Of a stretch of 64,000 nucleotides of DNA, positions 23,131 through 36,242 are shown piece after piece (positions within the stretch are counted from its first letter, which is position 1; each line of letters starts with the position of its first letter). The stretch is from the NCBI GenBank assembly GCA_020002185.1, contig CM034543.1, positions 5,352,531 to 5,416,530 of the forward strand, written 5' to 3'. The position numbers and the translations under genes are program-made. The notes under the pieces were generated by a model, which did not search any database, was not told the DNA's origin, and saw only the letters and a list, made by a program, of their open reading frames with translations. Origin of the DNA: Paraescarpia echinospica. Its lineage: Eukaryota > Annelida > Polychaeta > Sabellida > Siboglinidae.

Positions 23131-24494
23131 AAAACTTCCCAAAAAGAGATTGCTACTATGCATATATGGTGATATTGATAAGAAAAGGACTAAGATATTA
23201 ATAATTATTATTTTAGAATGCGACCAAACCGTTAAAAACTTTGTATTTTTCTACCACCTTATTTCCCATCCCATATTCACATTTCGTGCAAATATCATTT
23301 TTTCATTATGCTTAACAAGTAATGAATATAAAAAATGTATTAATATTATTATTAATACAAATCTGATGGTAGCATTATATTTCATTAATTTAATAATAAT
23401 TCGCATTTATTTTCTTATCAAATTCAGATTTTTTTGATATCCACATAATGGAAACCATTAAAGCATATCCTCCAACCCGTGGGTAGCAGGCTGCCCAAGC
23501 TGGTTCAATGTGGTGTATGACAACGAGCCAGATATATTATGTAGACGTATGTATATTATGGATGACGATTTGAAAGTGGGATACCTGGAGATACTTTTGT
23601 AAGCTTTACCAAAAGGTTAGTAGCTTAGTTAATTAACTTAATTTTATGTATAGTTCCTTTCGTAAATTATATTTAAAGGAAATACATAAAATATCAAGTT
23701 TTAGCTAAGTTTTTTGTATTGTACAAGATTATTTTTTCACATTTCCTTCAGATTAAAAAAACTGTCACAAATTTATTCAATGGCCTTTACATAATTGTCT
23801 ATAACTTCGCACATTTTCGTCATCACAGAGAGTTAAAACTGGTATGGCTGTTTATCTCTTGAGTAGACCTTTCCAATGGTGTATCACATTTGCCAATCTG
23901 ATGAATTATTGCATTTTCACCGACCTCCCTAATAAAGAATGGCTCCTACGAAATATATTTAAAACATCCGTGTTGTGGGACGTGTGTTTAATACTGTCCT
24001 CTACCCTATTACATTTCCTCAACTCTATCATCGGATTCTCCATCCTCGTAAATTGAATGGCAATGTAATCCCAAGAATACGTACTCGCAACCATCTATCG
24101 CGTAAACACAACATAATGCACACATTTAGAACGCAGCAAGAATTTACAATAAAAACGTACGGAATATAATTTACGATATATCATCAACACTACTCCAGAC
24201 ATTTAAAGAGATGAAGTGATCACACACAGCTGACATGCACTGTTATTATCAACTACTCTTGCCCACATGGTCAAGAATAAATGTATATTTAATCCATCTG
24301 TATGTGTTTACATCAATTTATACTAACTACAATATACTCTGAAAACTTACCGGGATGGCTCATATCAGATCGACGTCAACCTTCTTAATAGGAGTCTCTC
24401 AAATCCGATTTGTACTATATCATTTTATACGTGCTTACATATCTAATTTACTCACAATTCTGAATTATTATGTAAAAATGGATACATACAAAAT
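23131..24494. other. AT-rich, no recognisable gene
   Basis: Very AT-rich DNA following the transposase. It may include the element's right end, but no inverted repeat was found. Confidence 0.35.
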
Positions 24495-24498
24495 GATG

Positions 24499-24768
24499 TC
24501 TGTCTGTCTATCTGTCTATCTGTCTGTCAGTCTGTCTGTCTGTCTGTCTGCTGCCTCTGTGTATGTCTGTCTGTCTGATTGCCTGTCTTCCTGTCTGTCT
24601 GTCTGTCTGTCTGTCTGCCTGCCCGCGTCTCTGTCTGCCTGTCTTGTCTGTCTGTGTGCCTGTCTATCTGCCGACCAGTCTGTCTGTTTGCCTGGCTGCA
24701 TGTCTGTCTGTCTGCCTGCATGTCTGCCAATATGTCTGTCTGCCTGTGTTTATGTCCTGTCTGTGGAC
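24499..24768 (+). repeat. (CTGT)n degenerate microsatellite
   Basis: CTGTCTGTCTGT runs with CTGCCTGC interruptions over about 270 bp. Cysteine- and arginine-rich ORFs across it on both strands are artefacts. Confidence 0.97.
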
Positions 24769-26671
24769 TGTAATGGCCAAAACAGGGTCATGTTGGAACA
24801 AGTTGCAACAGAACCAATTCTTGCAGTTTTGAAGGCAGGCATATACCCTATACAGCATATCGAAAGTATACCGATTGCATTACCGATTTACCCGTCGTGG
24901 CCTTCGCGCAGTCCTCATCGACAGTGGAGCTGGTACATGCACACCGGCCATGATGCTCGACAGAGTTGGATTGTTTCCAGACGGACTTCTGTCTACCAGC
25001 ACCAGCAATATACTTTGTGTGTCTTTCATGTCACGATATTGTCTTAATTTGGTCATGTCCGTTTGTTTACTTGTGTGGTATATAACTCCAGTACGTTATT
25101 GCAATGATCTGTTTATCTATACATAGGCTGGCATGGATAGTAACCATGTCAGTCGTTGCTGCTCGGTTATCCCTCTTCCCTTCGCCAGTCCCGCGCTGGT
25201 CATCATGCTGTGCATGAATACTTTCAGCATGGATTGCAAGTAGTGCCTTACCGACTTAGTATAACGTAGATAATGAACTAAAATAGCCAGATAGAGTAGC
25301 ATCTGTGATACAACTTCAAAGCATCCCTAGCCTGCCTAAAGTAATCTACGCTCACGCGAAGCTAACATAACTTATATATTCCAAGTACGTTGCCAAAATA
25401 TTTAATAATACGCTAACTTAGATGCACACTTATAAGTGTATCTTCCCCATGGGTGTTGATGTCCACGCGCCTCTTTCTATATTCATTCACGTCAATAGAC
25501 CATTGCATCTGACCTACCAACTGGTAAGGTATGTAAAACACAAAGTTATTTACTTTTTTCAATGGACAAATTGTGTGCACAGTCATTCCCCAGGTGGCGC
25601 CAGACCAGTCATGTCTTATTGATCAGGACATTACTAAATGCAGCATGCAATTCCGGTATTAATTAAAATTGAAATTTAATTGAAATTAAATGGTATCGGG
25701 AACGTGTTTAAGTTCAAAATAGGGTAACAGTGACAACCGCTGCACCTACAGATACAGTTAATGTAAGGTGAAATACTAAGTGACAAACATAGCAGTAATT
25801 ATTCTCATTTTATTAAATATTCACGGTAGCAATCATTACATAATTTAAATTCTTCCAATTTACATGAGATTGAGAACAATTGAAATATTAATTTATAAAT
25901 TATTGAACAGTGAAAATAAACAGACGCCTCAACGTTTCCCACATCCTTTCATAACCATCACTTTTGGTAAAATCTGCCGAATATCAGCGTTGTAAGTGTT
26001 GTATTTAAAACAATGAATACTAGTAACCCAAGTTCGTACATCGCGAAATTCCGCGGCAATACAATTACAGTATAGGGCCTGTAAAAGTGTCACGATACAT
26101 GGCGAGATTCCGTGCGAGTAGAGCCGACTGGCGACATGCACAATTGTTGCCCACTGTTGTTGACGTTTAGTTTATCGGTTTATTGTTCCTTTGTTAAATG
26201 TGTTATGGCGTTGTCACTTCAGTTTTATATGAATTATACACCAAGGAAATAAAAAATGCAGAGAAAGTATCAGGCAGCAATTAACTGCGGTCATATACTG
26301 AAACATGTTTTTGATCCCGAAAATTAGTTTTCGTCTAAATGAAATAGATAACAATATTTAGTTAATGTAAAAGAACCAGTACATATCAAAATTTGAAATA
26401 TAACGTATGGATTACATAACATGTTTAACAATTATATAAGACATTGAGTAAGAGTGGAAACGGATTATCGCTCGTCATAAAAAGCGCGAATGTTAACATG
26501 TTATAAGTTGTTATTTCAAAACAATTCGGTAACCATTTAAATCTGATAAGTTACCTAAATGCTCACAATCACCAAAATGTATGCATTAGTTCAATAACAT
26601 GTCGTACTGGGCAAAATAATGCATAGTTGTCATTGTAAACAAAGTCGCCACCATGGCTCGTCAAATCGTGA
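24769..26671. other. No recognisable feature
   Basis: No coding exon, RNA or dispersed repeat was recognised. A Kozak-like GCCACCATGG at 26649 opens only a few codons. Confidence 0.35.
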
Positions 26672-26674
26672 TAA

Positions 26675-26945
26675 CAATTGAATTGAATTGAATTTTATTC
26701 AACAAACATATATATATATATACAATTTGAACTCATACATAACATATGAAATTGAACCTATACACAGCATCTAGATGCTGTGAATACATAAACTCTATAC
26801 AATCATGAAAACAATTTACAGGTGTTGAAAGGAAATGCAAGAATTAAGTTTAACAAATTATGATTTGCATTCCCTATTAATAATATTTCTAATGTAATTT
26901 CTTATACTACATAAACACAATTGACTAGAATTACAGTGTTGCAAC
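26675..26945 (-). mobile_element. Jockey-like LINE, 3' end (detached by CR1 insertion)
   Basis: On the minus strand this ends in TTGAATAAAATTCAATTCAA, a LINE-style 3' tail with TTCAA repeats, preceded by a TA microsatellite. It most likely continues the element at 29932-31500, from which it is separated by CR1 copy C. Confidence 0.6.
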
Positions 26946-26955
26946 CTTTACAACA

Positions 26956-29931
26956 CGTTTAACAAGATTTAACAAGATTTAACAAGATTGCCACCCAGAT
27001 AATTAACTCTAGGTGGCAGGTGGACAAGGAAGCCCTTTGGCTTATCGAGAGTCCGACCCTTTTATCTATGTGTATCCCGCCCGTCTGAGGTATGTGTCGA
27101 TTTTATTTTTAAATATATTCACGCTACCAGCACCCACACAATCAGCAGGTAATCTGTTCCATTCATTTACAGTCCTTTGTGAAAATGAAAACTTTCTTAT
27201 ATCCAATCTACTCTGCTCCTTTGCCAATGTAAGTTCATGTCCTCTAGTCCTTCTATCTTTCTTAACTGAGAAAAAAATATTTCTATCAATATTTTCATAA
27301 CCCTTCAATATTTTAAACACTTCTATCTGATCTCCTCTCAATCTCCTGGTCTCTAGTGTTGTTAAACCGCATTTTTTAGGCGTATTTCGTAACTAAGATC
27401 CCTCAGTTTTGGTATCATTTTAGTTGCTCTCCTCTGCACTCTTTCTAGCATATCTATGTCCTTCCTGCGATATGGCCTCCACGCTTGAATACAATATTCT
27501 AAATGAGGCCTAACTATTGTTTTGTACAGCGGTATTATTAGCTCTTTTTCCTTATACGTTATGTTTCGCCTAATTAATCCAAGGATTTGATTTCCCTTTG
27601 AAGCTGCAATTCCGCACTGCTCTGAAACCTTCATATCAGCACTAATGGTTAACCCTAAGTCCTTTTCTTTTACAGTAGTACTTAGTACAGTACCCCCCAT
27701 TGTATATTCTACTTCTTCGTTCCCATGTCCTGTGTGGACGCATTTACATTTCCCCAAATTGAACAGCATTTGCCACTTTTCAGACCATTTGATCAACCTG
27801 TCAAGATCATCTTGTAAATGCTGTCTATCTCCATCACTTTTAATCCTTCTAAACACTTTTGTATCATCCGCAAATTTCAACACCTTGCTTGTTATTTCAT
27901 CATCCAAATCGTTGATATATATTAAGAATAATATAGGACCTAATACTGATCCCTGTGGTACCCCACTCAATACCGATTTCCAGTTTGAAGCCTCCCCATC
28001 AACTACTACACGTTGTCTTCTGTCAATCAGCCATTGTTCTATCCAGTTTATTATACCATTTCCTATGCCATGGGCCTTTAGTTTAAGCAGTAATCTTTGA
28101 TGTGGTACTTTGTCGAAAGCTTTTTGAAAATCTAAGTAGACGATATCTACTGGTGATCCCTCATCTACCCACTTAGTGATGTCTTCCAAAAAACATAACA
28201 TATTTGTTAAGCATGACCTCGCTTTAAAAAAACATGTTGAGATGGGTTTATCAAGTTTTGTTTAACAAGAAAATCCACCATGTGATCTTTAATTAGTCTT
28301 TCTAACAATTTACAAATCACTGATGTTAAACTCACTGGTCTATAGTTCTCTGACTTGTTTCTCGAACCTTTTTTAAATAACGGTATAATGTTTGCTTCTT
28401 TCCATTCTAAAGGAACCACTCCCTCTTCTAATGACAAATTGAAAACTGTTGCAAGCGGTATGCTAATTTGTTCTACAATTTCCAATAGTAGTTTGGGTGG
28501 AATACCATCCACTCCAGGTGATTTATTATCCTTCTTAGCCCTTATTTTCTTACCTACCATTTCCGGGGTTACAATTAATTGTCCTAAATAGTCTGAATCT
28601 GCCCCCTTGAACTTAGCCTCTGGTACTGGCAGTGAACTAATATCTTCCCTGGTAAACACTGAACTAAAGTACTCATTCAGGTCTTCTGCCATTAAGAATC
28701 CCTCTGATATTATATTTCCAGCACTATCTTCTAGAGGACCGACTTTATCTTGAACTTTCTGTTTGCTTCGAACATACGCATAAAAACTCTTGCTGTCATG
28801 TTTTATATTACTAGCTAATTGTTGTTCATAGCTTCTCTTTGAATTTCTAATTTCAGCTGTAGCTTGGTTAAGTGCTTCTTTATACATCTGTATGACTTCC
28901 ACATCATTTGTTTGTACTTAATTTTTCTAATGGCTTCTTTCGATAAGTGTTTCTTTTTGGACCGTTTTCCTTGTTTTTTGAAGGGTACAAATTTATCGAC
29001 TATGCACTTAATTTCACTCTTTAATACATTCCAGCATTCTGTTGCCGTCTTATTTTTCAGTGTGTTATTCCAGTCTATCTTTGCTAAATATTTCCTCATG
29101 TCCTTATACCTTCCTTTGTGGAAATTTCTCCTATACTGCTTTTTACTATTCCTTTCTGATTTTACTTTGATGGTAAAATGTATCTGGTTGTGATCACTAC
29201 TCCCCAGTGGCTCACATATCTTGACATTGTCAACTAATTCATTCTGTGAGGACAAAACTATGTCTAACACATTCTCACCCCTGGTTGGTTCTAGCACATG
29301 TTGAGAAAGGAAATGTATCTTGAACTAAAACTAAAAACTTGTGGTCCTCACTCCCCATACTCTGTAGAGATTTCCATTGTATATGCCCGTGGTTAAAATC
29401 CCCCATAATATTCCCTTATAGCGTTTTGTATTTTTTCATTCTCTTCTATGCTTATGTTTGGACTTCGATAAACTAACCCAACTGTTAACGTTGAGTTTCC
29501 TGTAACTATGTTACACCAAACAGCTTCTTCGCAATCTGCTTCTCTTTCTAATTTTATTTCATAAGCCTGAATAGATTCTTTAATATATAAAATAACTCCA
29601 CCTCCCTTTCTTCCTATTCTATCTTTTCTAAACATTACATATCCTGTCAGTCCCAATTCAGCATCTGATATATCGGTGGTGGTCCAGGACTCGGTTATAC
29701 CTATTATATGAGGGTCAATATCTTCTACCATAATGTTTAGTTCATTTCTTTTGTTTACTATACTCCTTGCATTTAAACAAACACATTTATATCCAGCTTC
29801 AGAAGAGTTTTCCACACTGTTATTTGCTGATTTATTTGTGCTGTCTTTATCTATGCCTCCATTTTCAGGCTTTTCTGTGAGTCCCCCCTGCGAATCTAGT
29901 TTAAATAGATACAACCTGTCCCACTGTCAAC
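26956..29931 (-). mobile_element. CR1-like LINE, 5'-truncated (copy C)
   Basis: The minus-strand copy covers the end of ORF1 (the last few codons with the slippery site), ORF2 and the 3' UTR. It has three 3' AACAAGATTT-type units, the most in the window. Protein identity to copy B is very high. Confidence 0.95.
27066..29914 (-). pseudogene. CR1 ORF2 of copy C, frameshifted
   Basis: Endonuclease and RT segments lie in order at 29914-29393, 29297-28815, 28902-28207, 28201-27362 and 27341-27066. Breaks: a 20-bp deletion near 29405, small indels near 29310, 28880 and 28230 (the last inside the SQHGF motif), and the shared AAAAAAT frameshift at 27371-27377. Catalytic motifs of RT (KAFDKVPH, GVPQGSVLGP, FADDT) are intact. 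Confidence 0.93.
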
Positions 29932-31740
29932 GTTGCGTTGCTATGTATATTGGATACATATGTCTAATTATACTTCACCGAGTACTTAGTACATATGTAA
30001 TAACTAGACTGATTAATGCAAAACTTTTATCCAAATTTAATATTTCTGTAGAATTCTTTTATAATGAGTTTTAAACTGAAAAACGTTACTGCATGTCTGT
30101 AGGTCTGGTTATAATTGATTCCACAACTTAGGGCTCTTAATACTAATACACACGGCTTTTTATGTGTCCTTCTACTATATTTTATTTATATTTTTTTTGT
30201 ATTGCTTGTATTATGATTATGACTATCACATACTCTCTGAAAGTAACTGAACAGATGATCTGGGAGTAAATTTTTTTTAACCTTAAACATAAACACCATA
30301 TTGTAGAAGTCGATCATATCATATACACTCAGAGTTTTAAAGTAATGCAAATTTGTTCTGTAACAAGTACCGTTCGTGTTTACATATTCGTATTGCTTTT
30401 TTATAACATGTACAGATATTGTATTTTGAACTTATACGTATTTCCCCACACTCCACAACAGTAGTTAAGATACGGCGTGATAAGAGTGCAGTACAAAGCA
30501 TATAACGCATGACTATTCAACATGTACATAACTCTATTTATGATGGATACATTCTTAGCAATTTTATTTTTTATCTTCATAAAATGGTCATTCCAATCTA
30601 ACTAATAGGCAATGTTAATACCAAGAAATTTTGTACTATATACTATTCAATATTTGTTCCATTAATGCTAACTGTAAGATTATTGATACTCTTTTTCCTA
30701 CTTATTACCATACAGTTTGTTTTTGAAGCATTTAAAGATAACTTATTTACATTAAACCATGTAATGAACTTATCCAATTCTGAAGATACTATTTTGCACA
30801 TTTCTGATACCCGTGTATTAGAAGTTTGTGTCATCAGCAAATATTATACATTTAATCACAGTCGATACTTCACACATGTTGAAATTCGTCCTGGTATAGA
30901 ACCTTGCGGTACACCACATCTAATGTTTCGGCAGGTTGAATTTGGGTAATTCATAGATATGTACTGTTTTCTGTTGTTCAGATAGCTATGTGTAACCAAC
31001 TATACGATACCCCTCTAAAGCCATCATTTTATATTTTTTTACAGAATGCTGTGGTCCACAGTATCATATGCCTTTCTTAAATCTATAAAAAAAAATGCTA
31101 TTGAAGACTATGAGTTATCCGTTGTCATTTCCTATATCAGTTCTAATATTGCCATTGTTGTTGAGTGGTTCTTTTTAAATCCATATTGGCCATTGTACAG
31201 TATGTTTTATTATTAAAAAAAGACATTAATCTACTTTGAAATATCCTTTCTAATATTTTAGAGAACTGAGGTAATACTGACACCGGCCTGTAATTTTAGA
31301 ACTTTTGTGCATCGCCATTTTTGGATATAGGGACACCACAAGCAATTTTCATGTTATCCAGAAAAACTCCTTTTTGTAGCGAATTGTTGAATATGTGTTT
31401 TGAAGGTTTTAGAATATATGGTATTACCATCTTAACTAGGCACATGTCAATATCATCATGATCTTTTGTTTTTTTTGCTTTTAGCATTGTTTACTAGAGC
31501 CAGTATCTCCTCATCAGAAACTGGGTTAAGGAATAATTACTCCACTATCTTTTCATTCATGTACTGTTTAAAATTGGTGGTGCATTTAGGAATCTTCTTG
31601 GCTGGTGTAGGACCTATATTTGAAATGAATATATTCATTAAAACCATTTACGATATTCCTTCTGTCACCGATTTTATTTGTATTTTCTATAAACTGAGTA
31701 GGGTATTCCAATTCTATTTTTCTTTTTATTAATTAGAGTA
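29932..31740 (-). mobile_element. Jockey-like LINE remnant, RT region
   Basis: On the minus strand decayed frames give KTKDHDDIDMCLVKMVIPYI (RT start), GVPISKNGD, CGVPQGSIPG, FADDTNF and then FITWFNVNKLSLNASKTN, the usual RT order from 31490 down to 30640. Many stops and indels are present. The sequence differs clearly from the CR1 family here; a Jockey/CR1-superclade element fits. It is split by CR1 copy C. Confidence 0.8.
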
Positions 31741-32059
31741 TTTAAAATTCTTCAAGTTTCTTTCATGTTCTTCTTGTTTACTTCTAGAAGGTCGGAGTAG
31801 TACTAGTTTTCTGCGTATATCAGTATCTCAGTTTATTTATATATTTTTTTTGTATTTTTCCTGTTTAGTATCTGTTCTCTTTTTTAAGAATTGTCCGTAT
31901 AGTAGTTGTTTCTTCTTACATGCATTTAAAAAAAGAATTTCTCATCCATGGTATATCTTGTCTTTTTCTCTTGTGCGTTTTGTGTGTATGGTTATTGACT
32001 GGACAATTTGTGTTATACAAATCTATAAACAAGATGATAAATGTATTATAAGTTGTGTT

Positions 32060-33500
32060 GACATCATCATTTGACACTATTCCATGTTTCGATGTTTACA
32101 TGGTCGTTGCCTGATGTTTTCCCATTCTTCATATCTCTTAGCGCTGCTTCCACCTCCCATGGTGTTATCTCTGATACATCTTTCGGGTCGGTGTGAATTA
32201 TGGTACTCTGTTCACTGTCGTATAGGTCGGTGTAGAATTCCTCTATTCGTTCCATGATCATATCTTGGTCTTGTATTTCTCTACCCTACTTGTCTAGAAG
32301 TGTAATCAGTCTGTATCGGCATAGTGCCTGTTATCTTCTGGCTTTCTTCAGGTTCTTTGATGCCATAATCCTTTCTTGTATGGTCTCTTGTTTGTACTTT
32401 CTGATGTCCTCCTTCGCTTTCTTTTTGATTGTCTTGCATATTTCTGCGTACTCTATTTGTTATTTACGGTCGCCGTTATCCACCATTTCTCGTCGTTTCT
32501 TTATTAGTGCTTGTGTCGGTGATGATATTCTCGTCACTACATGTCTGTTGATTGCTTTGGCTACACTTGTCGCACTTAGTTGGATCATCTCAGTGATGTT
32601 TCCGTCCATGGTGTTGATGTCGTCTAGTTCTGGAATCGATTTCGCAGTTCGAGTTGGAATTCGATCTTTTTTGTTCCTATTTGTGTGATATCTACACTTG
32701 GTGGTCTCTTGTTTATAAACTTTTTCCTTTCAGCCTTGATGTCCAATTTGATGTTGCTCATTACCATTTTGTGGTCACTTCCGATGTTGACTTGGTTGGT
32801 CAATAACCATGTATGGCCTGTTTGTCGAGATATAGTCAATTTCGTTCTTCGTTTCTCCATTTGGGCTTCTCCACGTCCATCTCCTCCGTGCTTTCATCTG
32901 GAACATGGTATTCACGATTTTGTACTTTCTTGATGTTGCCCATTCTGCCAAGGTGACGCCTCTTTCGTTTCTCACACCTAGGTAAAAATGTGCCTGTTGC
33001 CGTTTCCGAAATGTTTGTTTGTTTCTCTACTTGCGCATTAAAGTCTGTCACCCATCACTATCGTGTAGTGGGTTGGTTTTTCTATGGTTTCATCCATGTT
33101 ACTGTAGAAGTTGTTTGTGTCTTCGTCTGAGTATGATGTTGTTGGTGCATATACTTGTACTATCTTCACGTTGTAGTGCTTCGTTATGCATAGAACAAGT
33201 TCTGCTACTCTGGGGATGATGCATCACTATTTCCATTTTTTATGAGAAAGCCACTGCTTGACTTTTGTTCGCCGTGGAATGGTATAATAGGTGGCCGCTT
33301 TGTAAGATAGTGAAGCATTCCTCTCTTCTTCTCCGATCCCGATCACATCTCATACCAACCTGGTTTCCCTAAGTTCTTCCTCCAGTTCTTGTATCTGTTC
33401 ATCTCTTAGTAGTGTTCTTAAGTTATATGTTGCTATCTTCAGTCTACTTAACTTCTCTCGGCGGCTCTTCTTGACCAAGGGATTCTTAGCACCCCATGCA
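32060..33500 (-). mobile_element. RTE-like LINE remnant, endonuclease to RT start
   Basis: On the minus strand: KIATYNLRTLLRDEQIQELE with DVIGIGE (endonuclease start), a degraded GDFNAQVEKQ (near 33045), SRKYKIVNTMFQ, GETKNEIDYIS, GSDHKMVMSNIKL, then EEFYTDLYD and VEAALRDMKNGKTSGNDH, where the RT domain begins. This is the arrangement of RTE-clade elements ('craniofacial development protein 2-like' in many gene sets). Numerous stops make it a relic. Confidence 0.85.
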
Positions 33501-33524
33501 CATAGTCCTAATTGACCCGAACCG

Positions 33525-33792
33525 CCTCCTTGGTCATATATTCTTTCGATGCTGCTGGGAACTGCGGGCCTTTAAATTGGCTTCATTGTACTTTGCCTTT
33601 GCATGCTGGTGTTGTTGGCCTACCCTTCCACGCTGGCCGGTGCGGGATGAAATTGGGTCGACGTAGGGTGAACGAAATTGACCAAGTTTCGACACGGCGG
33701 CCGAACCAATGCCGAACCACCGCCCGGCCAGCGCCGGGATTCGAACCCCGGTCCCTCCGGTCGACAGTCCACACTCTAATCACTCGGCCCTT
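33525..33792 (-). mobile_element. tRNA-derived SINE, family 1
   Basis: On the minus strand the 5' end reads GGCCGAGTGATTAGAGTGTG (A-box region), followed by a perfect B box GGTTCGAATCC about 33740. The non-tRNA body follows. It lies next to the RTE relic; many tRNA SINEs use RTE machinery. Confidence 0.7.
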
Positions 33793-33875
33793 AATATGTA
33801 TACGGATAAATAAACGTGAATAATAAAATTAAATATACGTGATCGACTGTGGCTGAATAATTCGAAATTACTAAC

Positions 33876-34021
33876 CTGTTTTGTTTAAAAGAATCTTTGC
33901 GAACTGACGAACGCTGGTGGTGCAACTGTTTGTCCAGCATTTTCTTTTGGTCGTTCCGAAATGTACCTTGATGAAAGTTCATGTGCGGATAATGTCTCTG
34001 ACCTTGGTCTATACCGGACAA
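33876..34021 (-). CDS. Candidate first coding exon, unknown gene
   Basis: On the minus strand an ATG at 34021 opens 48 codons and two bases, ending at a consensus donor AACAG|GTTAGT. The peptide is hydrophilic and rich in His, Gln, Lys and Arg (MSGIDQGQRHYPHMNFHQGT at the start, RKDSFKQN near the end). The composition is not repeat-like, and the upstream 34.0-34.9 kb is GC-richer and free of recognised transposons, as expected of a promoter region. I do not recognise the family, and no next exon was found, since the DNA to the left is LINE relics for several kilobases. Confidence 0.45.
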
Positions 34022-35638
34022 TCGCCAGTTATAATCGCCTAATATGAGATTTTAAACAACCAGCTGTATGACAAAAGGCAAACGTATAAACTGTAAACAC
34101 ACCCGAGTTTATCTAGGGCCGTTCTCGAAGGTCAAGGCCGGTGTCGTATCAACTTCTCGATTACGTGAAGACATGAGGCAAGGTCCGGGCAGAAACGACC
34201 GGATCTGGTTGAAACCCAAAACGAAATAGTTCGCAGTTTGTCTATTAATTTCAGCAAAGCGAAATAGCACGTGTGCACAAACGAACTGGGATATTATAGT
34301 GAATACTTGATAGCTTTGCTTTTTCGTGAAATTAGTCTGACACGTGAGGAGGACAAAAATCTAATTGTTTAGTATTTTTAAGCGAGACTAGTCCATTTAG
34401 GTATGTACGTATGTATGTTCAATAACGTATTCTATTCGACAAGCAGCTGGATAATGCAAATGATTACCAACTGACTGACAAACAAGGTGATAATGTTTAC
34501 CGCACTAACAGACCTCTATCGCCGGAAGCCGTAAGAGGCGGCAGTGACAAGGCGCTTCACACGCTAACGTGAGCCGAGAGAACGTAATATTATCGACACG
34601 AACGCAGACAGGAAATGAATGGCGCCATTACTTAACGCGCGCTTAAACCACGCAAGAGATGAAGCGTGTACAATCAGACTTATACTCGCACGTATACTTT
34701 GCACCTGACTGCAACGTTTGACGTCGTAATTGGTGATCTGCCAATCCTCGACTGCAGATAATCACTCCCGCTTTTGTGTTTGTCGACTGTTTAGTTTATT
34801 AACTCGCGTAGATTAGGTTTATTTCAAGCATTTTCGCGCAAAATATACCAAAGATTGGTGATATAGGCCTTTGCAAAAAAAGTCCGAGCAAAACGGTGTA
34901 TGGGCATTTTAATGCTTTTCCAACGTTCCACCAAGATGTTTGATCCAATGGTGACCATTGTTAATACACGTGCATGACGCCACTTTCTTACTGAATATAT
35001 TAGTATCCTGGTTTCCTGAGTTTCACATCTTAAATATGAATATCTGACTTATTTGACTAAGCTTCAATGTGAGAAAAGTGAACAATTAAATCCCAAATAC
35101 AGCGAGTTGACCAACGGGGGAATTATTGGTATTGAAATATGTTGTCGGTGATTTTGAATTGTTTTATTTCCTGATCGCTGGGCCGTTTTGATACAGCGTT
35201 CGTCTTGGAAAAATATATGCCTATTCCTTGCAATAGCTATTGCGCTTAATCGCACTGTTACACCACCCTTCAAGTGTAGTACGGCTATGCCCCTCATATT
35301 GAATGCCAGAGCAAAAAACAGTCCCTGTAAATAGACTATTGTTATAATTTGTTCATACTACGGAAATGCACGGGTTTTGGAGAGTAACCCACCTAGCAAC
35401 CTACAGCTAGACCGAAGTATGAATGAGAATAGATATTAAGGAGGCGCATGCCTCCAACCTCCAACGCTCACCCGCGGCGCCGCCCCCCTCAGACATTTTG
35501 CGTGCATTTTGGCGTTATCGAAAGCTAAGTGTGTGCTAGGGCGTGGTCAGATAACATTGACACGCTAACAAGTTTACCGAAGAACAAGGGCCCGTTTCAA
35601 ATATCCTTGTTCTCCTGTGTTTCTATCGCGAGTACGAT
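34022..35638. other. Unique-looking sequence, possible promoter region of the 34-kb exon
   Basis: CpG-containing and moderately GC-rich near 34500-34800. No coding or repeat signal was recognised further right. Confidence 0.35.
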
Positions 35639-35835
<197 letters not shown>

Positions 35836-36242
35836 TCGGCGTCGCATCTCCACATCTGAACGCCGTAATCATTCCTACAAGGTACACAAAGCCGTCCACT
35901 TGGTTAATTTCCTTTCCGTCCAACCTGATGTCCAATTCCTCTCTCTGTTGTCCAACCCACATCACTTATGTCTTCTCCAGGCTCATTCCCAGTCCGTGTT
36001 TCTTGAACACCCTGTTTCATTCCTCCAACATGTCTTGTAGCTCTTGTTTGCTTTCTGCTACAATGGCCAGATCGTCTGTACACATAATGTTTCTGAGAAC
36101 ATTCGTCGTGCTGATCTTCCTGCTGATTAGTTCCATCACCATGAAAAATAGTAATGGGCTTAGAGCACTTCCTTGCCTCAATCCGATGTTAACTGGAAAT
36201 TCTACACCTTTAAGGTTTCAACCTGCTCCGAGATCCTTAGCA
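35836..36242 (-). mobile_element. RTE-like LINE remnant, RT palm region
   Basis: On the minus strand: LRQGSALSPLLFFMVMELIS, then CTDDLAIVAESKQEL (the YADD box with Tyr and Ala replaced), KKHGLGMSLEKT, WVGQQ and DGFVYLVGMI. The frame then shifts to VEMRRRIL before the microsatellite. It belongs to the same clade as the relic at 32-33.5 kb but is a separate fragment. Confidence 0.85.

Noticed and set aside
24355..25047. 230-codon Cys-rich ORF
   Set aside because: Most of it is the translation of the CTGT microsatellite.
26649..26670. Start codon in a perfect Kozak context (GCCACCATGG)
   Set aside because: The frame closes after a few codons and runs into the Jockey-like LINE tail; a donor at ATC|GTGATA is too weak to claim an exon.
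33700..33792. A functional tRNA gene on the minus strand
   Set aside because: The B box is perfect but the acceptor stem does not close, and a SINE-like body follows.
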